This document shows positions 19,047 through 28,259 of a DNA stretch of 64,000 nucleotides, one piece after another. The notes below the pieces were generated by a model. The model ran no database searches and was not told the DNA's origin. It saw only the letters and a list, made by a program, of their open reading frames with translations. Made by a program: the position numbers and the translations under genes. Source of the DNA: a bacterium (lineage in GTDB: Bacteria > Planctomycetota > JAFGQW01); NCBI GenBank assembly GCA_030426805.1, contig JAUHXU010000003.1, positions 62,001 to 126,000 of the forward strand, read 5' to 3'. Each line of letters begins with the position of its first letter. The stretch's first letter is position 1.

Positions 19047-21671
19047 ATGCGTTCGACTCCAGACGGGCCGCCGTTTCCGGGACGGCGCCGTACCTCTCTC
19101 CTCGTGACGCTCGGTGGCCTGATCGTGGCCGGTTTGGCCGGCCTCGGGCTGATCGTCTACTCGACGTCCCTCACCGCGGCGCACCACACGGCCTCGACAC
19201 CGCTCCGACGCATGACCGACCACGTCGGCAAGAACGTCGTCGAAGCACACCTCTGGCTCGAGGAAGCGCTCATCGGGGATGCAACAATCGTGCCGGAGCG
19301 GGACGTGTTCGACCGCTTCCAGGCCGCGATCGACGTCATCGATGCGGCGCTCGCCGGCGACGACTCGGTGATCGGTCGGTTCCGCCCGGTGTCGTCGCCG
19401 ACGTTGCGTCGCGAGTTGCGCGTGATCCGCGGCATGGTCGGCGAACTCCGCGGCATCGCGCGGACGCGGTGGGCGAACAAGCAGGTCAGCGGCGGCGAGG
19501 CCGACCGACGCTTCGACGCTCGCTTCCGCGACCTGACCGATCGCTGCGACGCGTTGATCGCCGACGTGGACACGGAGGTCGCCCGCGATCGGCGTCTCCT
19601 GTGGTGGATCAACGGCGCGCTCGGGACCGCGTTCGCGCTCGTCTTCTTCGGCGTCACGGTCGTCGTGGTCCGTCGTCGGCGCCTCGATCAGGAGCGCCTG
19701 GCGGAACTCGAGCGACGCGTCGAAGAACGCACGCTGCTGCTGTCGGAGAAGGAGAGCCGCCTCCGCACGATTCTCAACGCCGCCGGCGACGGCGTCGTCA
19801 CGGTCGACGCGACCGGTCGGATCGAGTGGTTCAACCGCGCCGCGGAGCAGATGTTCGGGCTCGACGCGTCGGCCGCGCGCGGGGCGCAGGTCGTGACACT
19901 GCTCGCGGGGTCGCCGACCGAGCAGGAGCAGGCGTGGCGCCGGATCCGCGAGGCCGACGGCGTGAGCGAGACGAACGCCCGTCGCGCCGACGGCGAAGCG
20001 TTCCCGGTCGAGGTGACGTCGAAAGCGGCGGAGGCCGCCGGGCGCACCCTCTACACGTGGGTCGTGCGCGACGTGTCCGCGCGCAAGCGCCTCGACGAGG
20101 AGCGGCGGCGGGCGCGGACCAAGCTCGAGCGCGTCAACCGCGACCTCGCCGCGGCACGCGATGCCGCCGACGCGGCCAACCGCGCGAAGACCGCGTTCGT
20201 CGCGAACATGAGCCACGAGATGCGGACCCCGCTCAACGCGGTGCTCGGCTTCACCGAGCTGCTGCAAGGCGGCGAGCTCCCCCCGAACGAGGCCGAACTC
20301 GCGCGCAAGGCGCACGGGTCGGGACAGGCGCTGCTCGCCGTGATCAACGACGTGCTCGACTTCTCGAAGATCGAAGCCGGCGGCATCGAACTCACGGTCG
20401 CGCCGTTCGAGCTGCCCGCGTTGCTCGACTCGATTCGCGACTTGCTCGCCGACCAGGCGGCCCGCGAGTCGATCGCGCTCGGGATCACGATCGCGGACGA
20501 TGTGCCGACGCGCGTGGCGGGCGACGCCGACCGCGTGCGCCAGATCGTCCTGAACCTGCTCAGCAACGCGCTGAAGTTCACCGAGCGCGGCTCGGTCACG
20601 CTCACCGTCGATCGCGCCCCCGGGGGCGGCGACGACGTGCGCTTCGTCGTCGAGGACACCGGCATCGGACTGCCGGACGATGTCGACCGGCTGTTCGCAC
20701 CGTTCGCACAGGCCGACGGTTCGACGACGCGTCGCTTCGGGGGCACCGGGCTCGGACTCGCGATCTGCCAGCAACTCGCGACGCTGATGCACGGCCACAT
20801 CGACGCGCACGCGCGCGAGTCGGGCGGCAGTCGCTTCACGTTCACGGTGCCCTTGCCCGTCGCGAGCGGCGCACCGGCGCCGGCGCCGACGCGCTCGCCG
20901 ACGATCGACGGCGCTGGGCGTGCGATCCTCGTCGTCGAGGACCACGCGCTCAACCGGGAGGTCGTCGCGCGGATGCTCGCGCGCTTCGGATTCGCGGTCG
21001 ACACCGCGGAGAACGGGCGCATCGCACTCGACCGCTTCGATCCCGAGCGCCACGTGCTCGTGCTGATGGACTCGCAGATGCCGGTGATGGACGGCTGCAC
21101 GGCCGCCCGCGCGATCCGAGCCTCCGAGTCGCCGAACCGGCGCGTGCCGATCGTCGCGCTGACCGCGAACGCCACCGCCGAAGAGCGTGCGCGAACGCGG
21201 CGCGCCGGCATGGACGACTTCCTGTCCAAGCCGATCGCGGCGGACCGCCTCTCGACGATCCTCGCCCGTTGGGCAACGCCGGGCGCCGCCGGCGACACGA
21301 CGCCGGAGCCGACCGCGGACGATCCGGCATTCGAGGGCGAGGCGCTCGCGCGCCTCAACGCGCTCGGCGGCGACGACGACCCGGCGTTCGCGACGCGAAT
21401 GATCGAGCTGTTCATGCGCGACGCCCCGCCGATGGCGGAGGAGATCGGTGCGGCGATCGACGCGGAGGATCGCGACACCGTGCGCGCGGTCGCGCACCGG
21501 CTGAAGGGCGCCGCGCAGCAGATCGGCGCCCGACGCGTCGCCCGCGCCTGCGTGACGCTCGAGACGACGCTCGACGGCGCCGAGCGTCCCGCCGACCTCG
21601 CACGCGCAGTCACGGCCGAGGTGCGCCTCGCCCACGCGTCGTTCGAACGACTCCTCGCGCTGGGTGCCTGA
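19047..21671 (+). CDS. Hybrid sensor histidine kinase (PAS, REC, Hpt)
   Basis: The 874-residue sensor starts at the ATG at 19047; a GTG at 19020 adds nine residues. It has two transmembrane helices (about 16-38 and 188-212) around a periplasmic sensor segment, then a PAS domain (AAGDGVVTVDATGRIEWFNR). The HisKA box has His390 in NMSHEMRTPLNAVLGF, and the ATPase domain has N- and G-boxes (NLLSNALKFTERG, DTGIGLPDD, GGTGLGLAI). A receiver domain with phospho-acceptor Asp675 (VLMDSQMPVMDG) and a C-terminal Hpt domain with His817 (VAHRLKGAAQQ) complete a full internal phosphorelay. The next gene encodes the probable final acceptor, an NtrC-type activator, with 4 bp between them. The signal sensed is unknown. 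Confidence 0.93.
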   Translation: MRSTPDGPPFPGRRRTSLLVTLGGLIVAGLAGLGLIVYSTSLTAAHHTASTPLRRMTDHVGKNVVEAHLWLEEALIGDATIVPERDVFDRFQAAIDVIDAALAGDDSVIGRFRPVSSPTLRRELRVIRGMVGELRGIARTRWANKQVSGGEADRRFDARFRDLTDRCDALIADVDTEVARDRRLLWWINGALGTAFALVFFGVTVVVVRRRRLDQERLAELERRVEERTLLLSEKESRLRTILNAAGDGVVTVDATGRIEWFNRAAEQMFGLDASAARGAQVVTLLAGSPTEQEQAWRRIREADGVSETNARRADGEAFPVEVTSKAAEAAGRTLYTWVVRDVSARKRLDEERRRARTKLERVNRDLAAARDAADAANRAKTAFVANMSHEMRTPLNAVLGFTELLQGGELPPNEAELARKAHGSGQALLAVINDVLDFSKIEAGGIELTVAPFELPALLDSIRDLLADQAARESIALGITIADDVPTRVAGDADRVRQIVLNLLSNALKFTERGSVTLTVDRAPGGGDDVRFVVEDTGIGLPDDVDRLFAPFAQADGSTTRRFGGTGLGLAICQQLATLMHGHIDAHARESGGSRFTFTVPLPVASGAPAPAPTRSPTIDGAGRAILVVEDHALNREVVARMLARFGFAVDTAENGRIALDRFDPERHVLVLMDSQMPVMDGCTAARAIRASESPNRRVPIVALTANATAEERARTRRAGMDDFLSKPIAADRLSTILARWATPGAAGDTTPEPTADDPAFEGEALARLNALGGDDDPAFATRMIELFMRDAPPMAEEIGAAIDAEDRDTVRAVAHRLKGAAQQIGARRVARACVTLETTLDGAERPADLARAVTAEVRLAHASFERLLALGA

Positions 21672-21675
21672 CCGG

Positions 21676-23055
21676 ATGCGCGTGCTGATCGTCGACGACG
21701 AGCCGATCGGACGCGAGGTCCTCGCCCGCGCGCTCGACTCGCTCGGCATCGCGTTCGACGCGGCCGAGGACGGCGCCGAGGCATGGACGCGGTTCGACGC
21801 CGCGCCCTACGACGTCGTGATCTCCGACTGGCGCATGCCGGAAGTCGACGGCCTCGAACTCTGCCGTCGGATCCGTTCCCGCGCCGGCGACCGCTATCCG
21901 TACTTCATCCTGCTGACCGCGTCTGGCAGTGCCGACGACGTCCGACCGGCGATCGAACTCGGCGTCGACGACTTCCTGAACAAGCCGCTCGACGTCGCGA
22001 CGCTCGACGTGCGCCTGCGGGTCGCCGAGCGGATCTCGCGGCTCCGCCACGAACACGACGCCGCTCGTGCCCGCATCGCGACCCTCGAAGCCCAGACGAC
22101 GACGCCGGGCGCGGAGCTCGGTCTGATCGGTGACGGCGATGCGATACGACAGGTCGCTCGGCGCCTCTCGCTCGCGGCGAAGAACGACATCGACGTGCTG
22201 GTCGTCGGCGAATCCGGCACCGGCAAGGAACTCGCGGCCCGTGCGCTGCACGCGCTGAGCGGTCGTGCGGCGCGGCCGTTCCTCGCGATCAACTGCGCCG
22301 CGATCCCGGAGACGTTGCTCGAGAGCGAGCTGTTCGGCCACGTGAAGGGCGCGTTCACCGGCGCGGACCGCGACAAGGTCGGTCTGTTCGAGGCGGCATC
22401 GGGTGGCACGCTGTTCCTCGACGAGATCGGCGACGTGCCGCCGATGGTCCAGGTCAAACTGCTGCGCGTCTTGCAGGAGCGCGAGGTCACGCGCGTCGGC
22501 GAGAGCACGCCGCGCGCGATCGACGTCCGTCTCGTGACGGCGACCAACCGCGACATGGCCAAGCTCGTCGTCGACGACAAGATCCGCCGGGACTTCTTCT
22601 TCCGGATCCGCGTGTTCGAGGTGCGCATGCCGCCGCTCCGCGAGCGTCGAAGCGACATCCCCGAGCTGGTCGACCACTTCCGGTGCGCGTGCAACGAGCG
22701 CCACGACATGGCGATCGAGTCGGTCGACGACGACGCGATCCGCGCGATGATGAACTACCCGTGGCCCGGCAACGTCCGCGAGTTGCAGAACGCGATCCAG
22801 CACGCCTTCATCGTCGCCGACGGGACGACGATCACCGCGGACCACCTGCCGCCGGAGGTCCTCGATCCATCGCTCTACCCGGGCGGCCTGCTGCCCGCAC
22901 CGACGTGGACGCCGGAGCAGGAAGCCGAGCGCGACGAGATCGTCGCCGCGCTCGAGGCCACGGACTGGAACCGGACCGCCGCCGCGACGCGACTCGGCGT
23001 CAGCCGGGTCACGCTCTGGAAGAAGATGCGCCGTTTCGCGATCGAGCGCGCTTGA
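21676..23055 (+). CDS. NtrC-family sigma-54 response regulator
   Basis: The product has 459 residues. The receiver domain carries Asp51 (VVISDWRMPEVDG). The AAA+ sigma-54 interaction domain has Walker A GESGTGKEL, an intact GAFTGA loop at residues 225-230 and Walker B GGTLFLDEIGD. A Fis-type helix-turn-helix lies at the C terminus (NRTAAATRLGVSRVTLWKKM). It activates transcription with RNA polymerase-sigma54 by ATP hydrolysis. The start is the ATG at 21676; an overlapping GTG at 21664 is possible. It sits directly behind the hybrid kinase whose Hpt domain would phosphorylate it. I saw no convincing -24/-12 sigma-54 promoter next to neighbouring genes, so its regulon cannot be named from this window. 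Confidence 0.93.
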   Translation: MRVLIVDDEPIGREVLARALDSLGIAFDAAEDGAEAWTRFDAAPYDVVISDWRMPEVDGLELCRRIRSRAGDRYPYFILLTASGSADDVRPAIELGVDDFLNKPLDVATLDVRLRVAERISRLRHEHDAARARIATLEAQTTTPGAELGLIGDGDAIRQVARRLSLAAKNDIDVLVVGESGTGKELAARALHALSGRAARPFLAINCAAIPETLLESELFGHVKGAFTGADRDKVGLFEAASGGTLFLDEIGDVPPMVQVKLLRVLQEREVTRVGESTPRAIDVRLVTATNRDMAKLVVDDKIRRDFFFRIRVFEVRMPPLRERRSDIPELVDHFRCACNERHDMAIESVDDDAIRAMMNYPWPGNVRELQNAIQHAFIVADGTTITADHLPPEVLDPSLYPGGLLPAPTWTPEQEAERDEIVAALEATDWNRTAAATRLGVSRVTLWKKMRRFAIERA

Positions 23056-23087
23056 GCGCCGCGCACGACTCCCCTATTCTCGGGAGC

Positions 23088-24461
23088 ATGCGAACGCTCA
23101 TCTTCCTCGTCGCCCTCGCCGCCGCGGCGATCGCGCAGCCCCATCCGGGACCGATTCTCGTCGGAGCGGGCTACCCGCTCCCGACCGATCAGAACTTCCT
23201 CCAGGGGCACTACGCGATCGACTGGCGCACCGGTGCGCTGTCGACGTTCGTCGACACCGTCGCGGGCCCCGGCACCCCGAACTACTTCTGGGGCTCGGGC
23301 ATGGACGTCGACAACCGCAGCCTCGTGTTCGGCACCGCGGCACAGTCCGGCCCGTGGAGCATCAACTTCGGCGTATTCCGCTACGATCCGCGAACGAACC
23401 GCTACACGACGCTCGCGCACGACCCGTCGAACATCTTCACGACGTTCGGCGTGATCCCGGACGAGAACGGCGACTACTTCTTCACCGCGCGCTCGCAGCC
23501 GCCGAACTTCTGGAACCTGTTCAAGATCACGTCGGGCGGCAACTACTCGACGTTCCTGTCGACGGTCGCACTCGGCCACAAGCTGTCGATGCACTACCCG
23601 ATTCGACGCGACGTCGACACGGGCGACATTCTGCTGCCGACCAGCGGCACGATCTCGCCCGGGCTCGTCGAGCACCCGGTCTACCGCGTCGGCGACGACG
23701 GTTCGTTCGCGACGTTCAACTGGAGCGCGCACGGGATCAAGCCGTCGTGGGGCTGGACGCAGGAGATCGCGACCGGCGATCTGCTCTACCAGTTCGCGAA
23801 CGAACTGTTCCGACTCTCGACCGGCACGACCGCGCAGCAGCGGATCACGACCCTGCACGTCGCGTTGTCGCCGGAGTACGCGTACGGCATCGTCTACGAC
23901 AATCAGGCGCAAGCGAGTCCGCAGCTGATCGCCTACTCGCGCTACCAGCGCAGCTTTCTGTCGTCGGTGAACCTGCGGTGGCTCGATCCGCAAACCGGCG
24001 CGCTCACGCGCACGGTCAACGTGATCCAGACGAACACGTTCTCGCCGATCCCCTACCCGCACCGGCACATCGCGCAGTACGCGACCCGATACGTACACAC
24101 GGTGCGGACGGCACCCGGGGTGTGGGACGTGCTGATCAACTTCCCGACACTCGCGGGCAAGCGCTACGCGATCGCCGCGACCGCTTCCGGCATCCGACCC
24201 GGCGTCACGCTCGCCGACGGCCGGCGCCTGTGGGCCAATCCCGACGTCGTCCTGTTCGCGACCGCCGCGAACGCGTTGCCGGGCGTGTGGAACCCCGGCC
24301 CGCTCGTGCTCGATGCCGACGGCAGCGCACGCGGTCGAATCGACCTCTCGGCACTCCCGCGGCCCCTCGGCCGCGTCCTGCACCTGGTCGCGCTCGTCCT
24401 CGACCCGGCAGCCCCCCTCGGCATCGCGTTCGTCACCGAGCCGTTCCCGATGCGCGTGTAA
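23088..24461 (+). CDS. Secreted protein with shared C-terminal module
   Basis: The 457-residue protein begins at the ATG at 23088 (GGGAG just upstream) with a signal peptide (MRTLIFLVALAAAAIA). The body has blade-like repeats (YAIDWRTGALSTFVDTV, GVFRYDPRTNRYTTLAHD, NLFKITSGGNYSTFLST) that suggest a beta-propeller. Its last 120 residues (VLINFPTLAGKRYAIAATAS to the end at PFPMRV) match the C-terminal module of the 413-, 399-, 490- and 509-residue secreted proteins. It begins 32 bp after the response regulator and may be read from the same transcript. There is no catalytic motif, so the function is unknown. Confidence 0.8.
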   Translation: MRTLIFLVALAAAAIAQPHPGPILVGAGYPLPTDQNFLQGHYAIDWRTGALSTFVDTVAGPGTPNYFWGSGMDVDNRSLVFGTAAQSGPWSINFGVFRYDPRTNRYTTLAHDPSNIFTTFGVIPDENGDYFFTARSQPPNFWNLFKITSGGNYSTFLSTVALGHKLSMHYPIRRDVDTGDILLPTSGTISPGLVEHPVYRVGDDGSFATFNWSAHGIKPSWGWTQEIATGDLLYQFANELFRLSTGTTAQQRITTLHVALSPEYAYGIVYDNQAQASPQLIAYSRYQRSFLSSVNLRWLDPQTGALTRTVNVIQTNTFSPIPYPHRHIAQYATRYVHTVRTAPGVWDVLINFPTLAGKRYAIAATASGIRPGVTLADGRRLWANPDVVLFATAANALPGVWNPGPLVLDADGSARGRIDLSALPRPLGRVLHLVALVLDPAAPLGIAFVTEPFPMRV

Positions 24462-24467
24462 CGACCG

Positions 24468-24785
24468 CTACTGGTCGTCGCGAACGGCGCGGGTGCCGGG
24501 GTCGGCGAACGGCGCGAACGACGCGGCGTGGAGACTCGTGCGGAACGAGACGATCTCGAACGACGCGGCGCCCTCCCGCACGAACGGATCCTCGCGCATC
24601 ACCGCGTCGAGCGCGTCGCGGTCACCGCCGCGTGCGAGGATCACGCCGCCGGTCCGCGGATCGCGACGGCCGGCCGCGAGGAAGACGCCGGCGTGGAAGC
24701 CACGCTCGAGAAAGCGGACGTGCTCGCGCATCAGGCGATCGATTTCGTCGAGCGGCTTCTCATAGGTGAGCAGGACGATCAGCAT
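24468..24785 (-). CDS. YciI-like protein
   Basis: A small protein of 105 residues, MLIVLLTYEKPLDEIDRLMREH onward. Residues LDEIDRLMREHVRFLERGFHAGVFLAAG and the later GGVILARGGDRDAL-x-AVMREDPFV fit the YCII family, a ferredoxin-like fold with a conserved His (here H22) and an Asp (in EDPF). The family has been linked to small-molecule chemistry or stress, but most members have no known substrate. It converges with the secreted protein gene at 24461, leaving only 6 bp between the stops. Confidence 0.8.
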   Translation of the reverse strand: MLIVLLTYEKPLDEIDRLMREHVRFLERGFHAGVFLAAGRRDPRTGGVILARGGDRDALDAVMREDPFVREGAASFEIVSFRTSLHAASFAPFADPGTRAVRDDQ

Positions 24786-24828
24786 CGCCCCACGGTAGCG
24801 CGTCGCGACGCGCGCGAAAACCCGTCGC

Positions 24829-25956
24829 CTACGGCGTGAGATCGATACGCAGGCCGTTGGACGCGCCGATCGTCGGGTAGAGCTGGGCGCCTTGCAGGAA
24901 CAGCGTCGTGCCGTAGCGTGCCTGCAGCGGCACCCGCAGTGGCAACGCGATCGTGCTCGCGCCCGCCCCGTCGAGCGTGATCGGCGCGATGCCGACGAGT
25001 CGGCTCGGCGCGAGATCGACGAGCACCGTGAACGCCGGCAGGGCCTGCATCGCGTCGCACGTGCTCACCGCGAGGAGCGCGGGCCGCCCGGCGCCGCCCC
25101 CGGTCAGCGACAGCTCCGCGGTCGTCGCGGTCGGGAGCCGCCCCGCGAGCGCGAGCGACGGCGAACCCGACGCGGCGCCGTATTGCGTGAAGCCGGTGAT
25201 CGCGGGCGTGCGCAGTCCGCCGGCGGCGAACAGGATGCCGCCGAGCACGTGCTGCTGGAAGAACGGCTGCGCATACGTGTCGATCGTGTGCCCCAGTCCG
25301 GTGTAGAACGCGCGCCCTCCGACGGCCGGCGACTGCGACCACGCGATCGGATGCACGGCGCCCATCGTGCCGCCGCTGTAGGTGCTCTCGTCGAGCGTCA
25401 TCAGGACGTTGATGCTCGGATTCGTCGCCGGATTGGTCCGGTAGTTGTACCACTCGTCGTTGTGCGAAAAGCGCGCCGGCAAGTGTGCCGTCGCCGGGTG
25501 GTTCGGATCGACGACGACGACGTCCGCGGCTTGCGGCACCGGGTGACTCAAGAACCACGCCCCCATCAGTTGCCCGTAGAACGGCCAGGCGTATTCGGTG
25601 TCCGCCGCGGAGTGGATGCCCACGTAGCCGCCGCCCGCGCGGCTGTATGCCTCGAACGTCGCCTGCTGCGTCGCATCGAGCACGTCGCCGGTCGTGTTCA
25701 GGAAGACGACGGCGGCATAGCGCTGCAAGTTCGCGGCCGTGAACGCGTTCGCATCCTCGGTCGTATCGACCGCAAAGCCGTTCGCCTGGCCGAGCGCGCC
25801 GATCATCGCCTGGCCGGCGGCGATCTGCGGGCCATGGCGGAAACCCGCCGTCTTCGAGAACACGAGCACGCGAAATCCGCCGCACGTCTGCTGTGCGGGG
25901 CATGCCGCTGCGATCGCGGTCACGACGGCAATCGCGAGAATGGCGAATCGGGTCAT
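24829..25956 (-). CDS. Secreted ThuA-like domain protein
   Basis: The 375-residue protein starts at an ATG with GGAGGAGG 6 nt upstream and has an export signal (FAILAIAVVTAIAAACPAQ); a lipobox reading (IAAAC) is possible. Residues from about 28 to 245 are ThuA-like (a class-I glutamine-amidotransferase-like fold): RVLVFSKTAGFRHGP, VVFLNTTGDVLDATQQATFE, GGGYVGIHSAADTEYAWPFY and GRAFYTGLGHTIDTYAQPFF. This domain is frequent in secreted sugar-related proteins of Planctomycetota, with unclear activity. The C-terminal 130 residues look like a diverged version of the module shared by the secreted proteins here. It is followed 43 bp later by the YciI-like gene on the same strand. Confidence 0.85.
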   Translation of the reverse strand: MTRFAILAIAVVTAIAAACPAQQTCGGFRVLVFSKTAGFRHGPQIAAGQAMIGALGQANGFAVDTTEDANAFTAANLQRYAAVVFLNTTGDVLDATQQATFEAYSRAGGGYVGIHSAADTEYAWPFYGQLMGAWFLSHPVPQAADVVVVDPNHPATAHLPARFSHNDEWYNYRTNPATNPSINVLMTLDESTYSGGTMGAVHPIAWSQSPAVGGRAFYTGLGHTIDTYAQPFFQQHVLGGILFAAGGLRTPAITGFTQYGAASGSPSLALAGRLPTATTAELSLTGGGAGRPALLAVSTCDAMQALPAFTVLVDLAPSRLVGIAPITLDGAGASTIALPLRVPLQARYGTTLFLQGAQLYPTIGASNGLRIDLTP

Positions 25957-26087
25957 CGGGAACCTCCTCCTCTGCCGTCACCCTACCTCGGGGCGGACGG
26001 ATCCGCACGCGTTTTGCCCCCCGCGCGTCCGCTGGTCGCGGGTATACTCCGGATCACCACCTCCAAGACGGAAAGTAGAGAATCGGG

Positions 26088-27287
26088 ATGAAGAAGACAC
26101 TGCTTTGCCTCGCGCTCGCGTGCGTCGCGAGCCCCTCGCTGACGAGCGCCCAGCCCTACGGCAGCGACATCATCGCTTCGACGACCGGCCGCGTCGTCTA
26201 CCGGATCAACCCGGCGACCGGCGCGGTCCAGACGATCGCGAGCAACTTCCGCACCACCGCGAACATGGTGTGCATGGCCAACGACAACCGCGACCTCGTC
26301 GTCGGTCTCGCGAGTGGCCCGCCCGAGTTGATCCAAGTCGACGCGACGACCGGCGCGATCAAGAACACGATTCAGTCCGGCGGCATCGCCTACGTCGACT
26401 ACTTCAACCCCACCGGGGACGGCGACTTCGTCGTCGGCTCCAACAACGACCTGCTGCTCGTCGACGGAAGCGGCGCCGGCGTGACGACGATCCGCACCGG
26501 CTTCAGCGGGCTGCAAGGCGTCGTGCAAGACGTCGCGACCGGTGGCTACGGCGCGTGCGACCTCAGCGCGAACGCGTTCTACCTCGTCGCACCCGACGGC
26601 ACGCTGCTCGCCACCTACGGGCAGGGCGTGGTCTCAGGCTTCAGCCTGACGCAGGACCACCGCACCGGTGCGTTCATCGTCGGAAACGGCGGCCAAGGCA
26701 CGGTCTTCAGCATTCCGCAGAACGGCCAGGTGTCGACGATCACGTCGAGTTCCGGCAACGCGAACGCGATCGCCTTCGACCGGTGGACCGGCACGGGCGA
26801 GATCGCGGTCGGCACGAGCCCGGTCTACAAGATGGACGTGCAGGGCACCGTGTTCACCGCATACTCCGGCGTCCCGACGACGAACTCCGGCATGTGCTTC
26901 GAGAACGACCGCAACCTCGTCGCGACGCGCACGGCGCCGCCCAACCGATACCAGATCGCGATCGACGTGCCCACGCAGCCGGGCCGCGTCTACCTGCTCG
27001 CGATGTCGGCGCTCGGGTTCCGTCCCGCACTTCCGCTCGGCAACCGCGCCGTGCCGCTCGTCTTCGACGACGTGTTCAAGCTCACCGCGCAGGGGCTCTT
27101 CCCGTGGCTCGCGAACAACATCGGCACGCTCGACTCCAGCGGCCGGGCCACGGCGACGCTCGACCTGAACGTCTTCGGCAACGTGCTCAGCCGCGTGCCG
27201 GTGTGGTTCGCCGCGATCACGCTCGACACCGGCTCGCCGCTCGGCATCGGCGTCATCACGAAGCCGATCGTCGTCGTCCTGCGCTGA
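26088..27287 (+). CDS. Secreted beta-propeller-like protein with shared C-terminal module
   Basis: The 399-residue protein has a Sec signal peptide (MKKTLLCLALACVASPSLTSAQ). Repeats such as VYRINPATGAVQTIASNF, PELIQVDATTGAIKNTIQS and GTVFSIPQNGQVSTITSS look like NHL/propeller blades. The C-terminal part (YQIAIDVPTQPGRVYLLAMS to PIVVVLR) is the module common to the secreted proteins at 1560, 12800, 14473 and 23088. A TATACT hexamer at 26043-26048 could be a -10 element, 40 bp before the start, but no good -35 is paired with it. The phosphatase fusion gene follows 13 bp downstream. The molecular role is unknown. Confidence 0.8.
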   Translation: MKKTLLCLALACVASPSLTSAQPYGSDIIASTTGRVVYRINPATGAVQTIASNFRTTANMVCMANDNRDLVVGLASGPPELIQVDATTGAIKNTIQSGGIAYVDYFNPTGDGDFVVGSNNDLLLVDGSGAGVTTIRTGFSGLQGVVQDVATGGYGACDLSANAFYLVAPDGTLLATYGQGVVSGFSLTQDHRTGAFIVGNGGQGTVFSIPQNGQVSTITSSSGNANAIAFDRWTGTGEIAVGTSPVYKMDVQGTVFTAYSGVPTTNSGMCFENDRNLVATRTAPPNRYQIAIDVPTQPGRVYLLAMSALGFRPALPLGNRAVPLVFDDVFKLTAQGLFPWLANNIGTLDSSGRATATLDLNVFGNVLSRVPVWFAAITLDTGSPLGIGVITKPIVVVLR

Positions 27288-27300
27288 GGAACCGCCGCCG

Positions 27301-28236
27301 ATGATCCGACTCGCCATGCTGTTCGTCGGGCTCGCGCTCGCATCGCCGGTCGCCGCCCAGGCGTCCGGCGACGCGCGCCAGGCGGTCGACGCCGTGCTCG
27401 ACAGCTTCCACGACGCGGCCGCGAAAGCGGACGCCGACCGCTACTTCGGCCATTTCACGTCCGACGGCATCTTCCTCGGCAGCGACGCGACCGAGCGCTG
27501 GACCGTGCCCGAGTTCCGGAAGTGGTCGAAGGAGTACTTCGCCCGAGAGTCGGCGTGGGTATTCGTCCCGCGCAATCGCTTCGTGATGTTCAACGACGCG
27601 GGCGACCTCGCGTGGTTCGACGAGATCACTCGCAGCGAACACATGGGCGACTGCCGAGGCACCGGCGTGCTGCGCAACGTCGACGGGACGTGGCGGATCG
27701 CCCACTACAGCCTGACCGTGCTGATCCCGAACGACGTGATGAACCGGGTCGCCGGAATCGTCCGGGCGTGGGAACGCGACCCGAAGGCGCCAGCGCCGGT
27801 GACGACGGTCTACGTCGTCCGCCACGCCGAGAAATCGAAGGACGACCCGCGTGATCCGTCGCTGAGCGAGCGCGGTCGCCATCGCGCGACGGCCCTGGCG
27901 CTCCTGCTCTCGAAGGCGGGAATCGACGCGGTCTACTCGACGGAATACAAGCGCACGAAGGAAACCGTCGCGCCGATCGCCGCCGCCGCGAAGGTCACGC
28001 CGACGGTCGTGGGCGCACGCAAGCTGAAGGAACAGGTGCGGCTGCTGCGCACGGCACACGCGGGCGACAGCGTCGTCGTGGCGGGGCACTCCAACACCGT
28101 GCCGATGCTGCTACGCGCGCTCGGCGTCAAGACGAAGGTGACGCTCGGCGAGAGCGACTACGGCGACCTCTTCGTCGTGCAAGTCCGCCCGGGCGACGCC
28201 CCGACGCTCGTCCGTCTCGCGTTCGGTCCCCAGTAG
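27301..28236 (+). CDS. Secreted NTF2-like/histidine phosphatase fusion
   Basis: The 311-residue protein has a signal peptide (MIRLAMLFVGLALASPVAAQ) and GAGG 8 nt before the ATG. Residues about 25-150 are NTF2/SnoaL-like (ADRYFGHFTSDGIFLG, WTVPEFRKWSKEYF, GVLRNVDGTWRIAHYSLTVL). Residues about 165-305 are a SixA/phosphoglycerate-mutase-type histidine phosphatase: VYVVRHAEK carries the phosphorylated His, with Arg (YSTEYKRTKET) and the second His (VVAGHSNTVP). The phosphatase part is complete. NTF2 domains often bind small hydrophobic ligands or dimerise, so the fusion may position a periplasmic phosphatase on a substrate. That is inference. The SDR gene follows after 23 bp. Confidence 0.85.
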   Translation: MIRLAMLFVGLALASPVAAQASGDARQAVDAVLDSFHDAAAKADADRYFGHFTSDGIFLGSDATERWTVPEFRKWSKEYFARESAWVFVPRNRFVMFNDAGDLAWFDEITRSEHMGDCRGTGVLRNVDGTWRIAHYSLTVLIPNDVMNRVAGIVRAWERDPKAPAPVTTVYVVRHAEKSKDDPRDPSLSERGRHRATALALLLSKAGIDAVYSTEYKRTKETVAPIAAAAKVTPTVVGARKLKEQVRLLRTAHAGDSVVVAGHSNTVPMLLRALGVKTKVTLGESDYGDLFVVQVRPGDAPTLVRLAFGPQ

Positions 28237-28259
28237 CACCGGTGATCAAGAGGAGCCCG

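Noticed and set aside
26043..26048. TATACT before the 399-residue secreted protein as a firm promoter
   Set aside because: No matching -35 hexamer was found at proper spacing. It is only mentioned as a possible -10.
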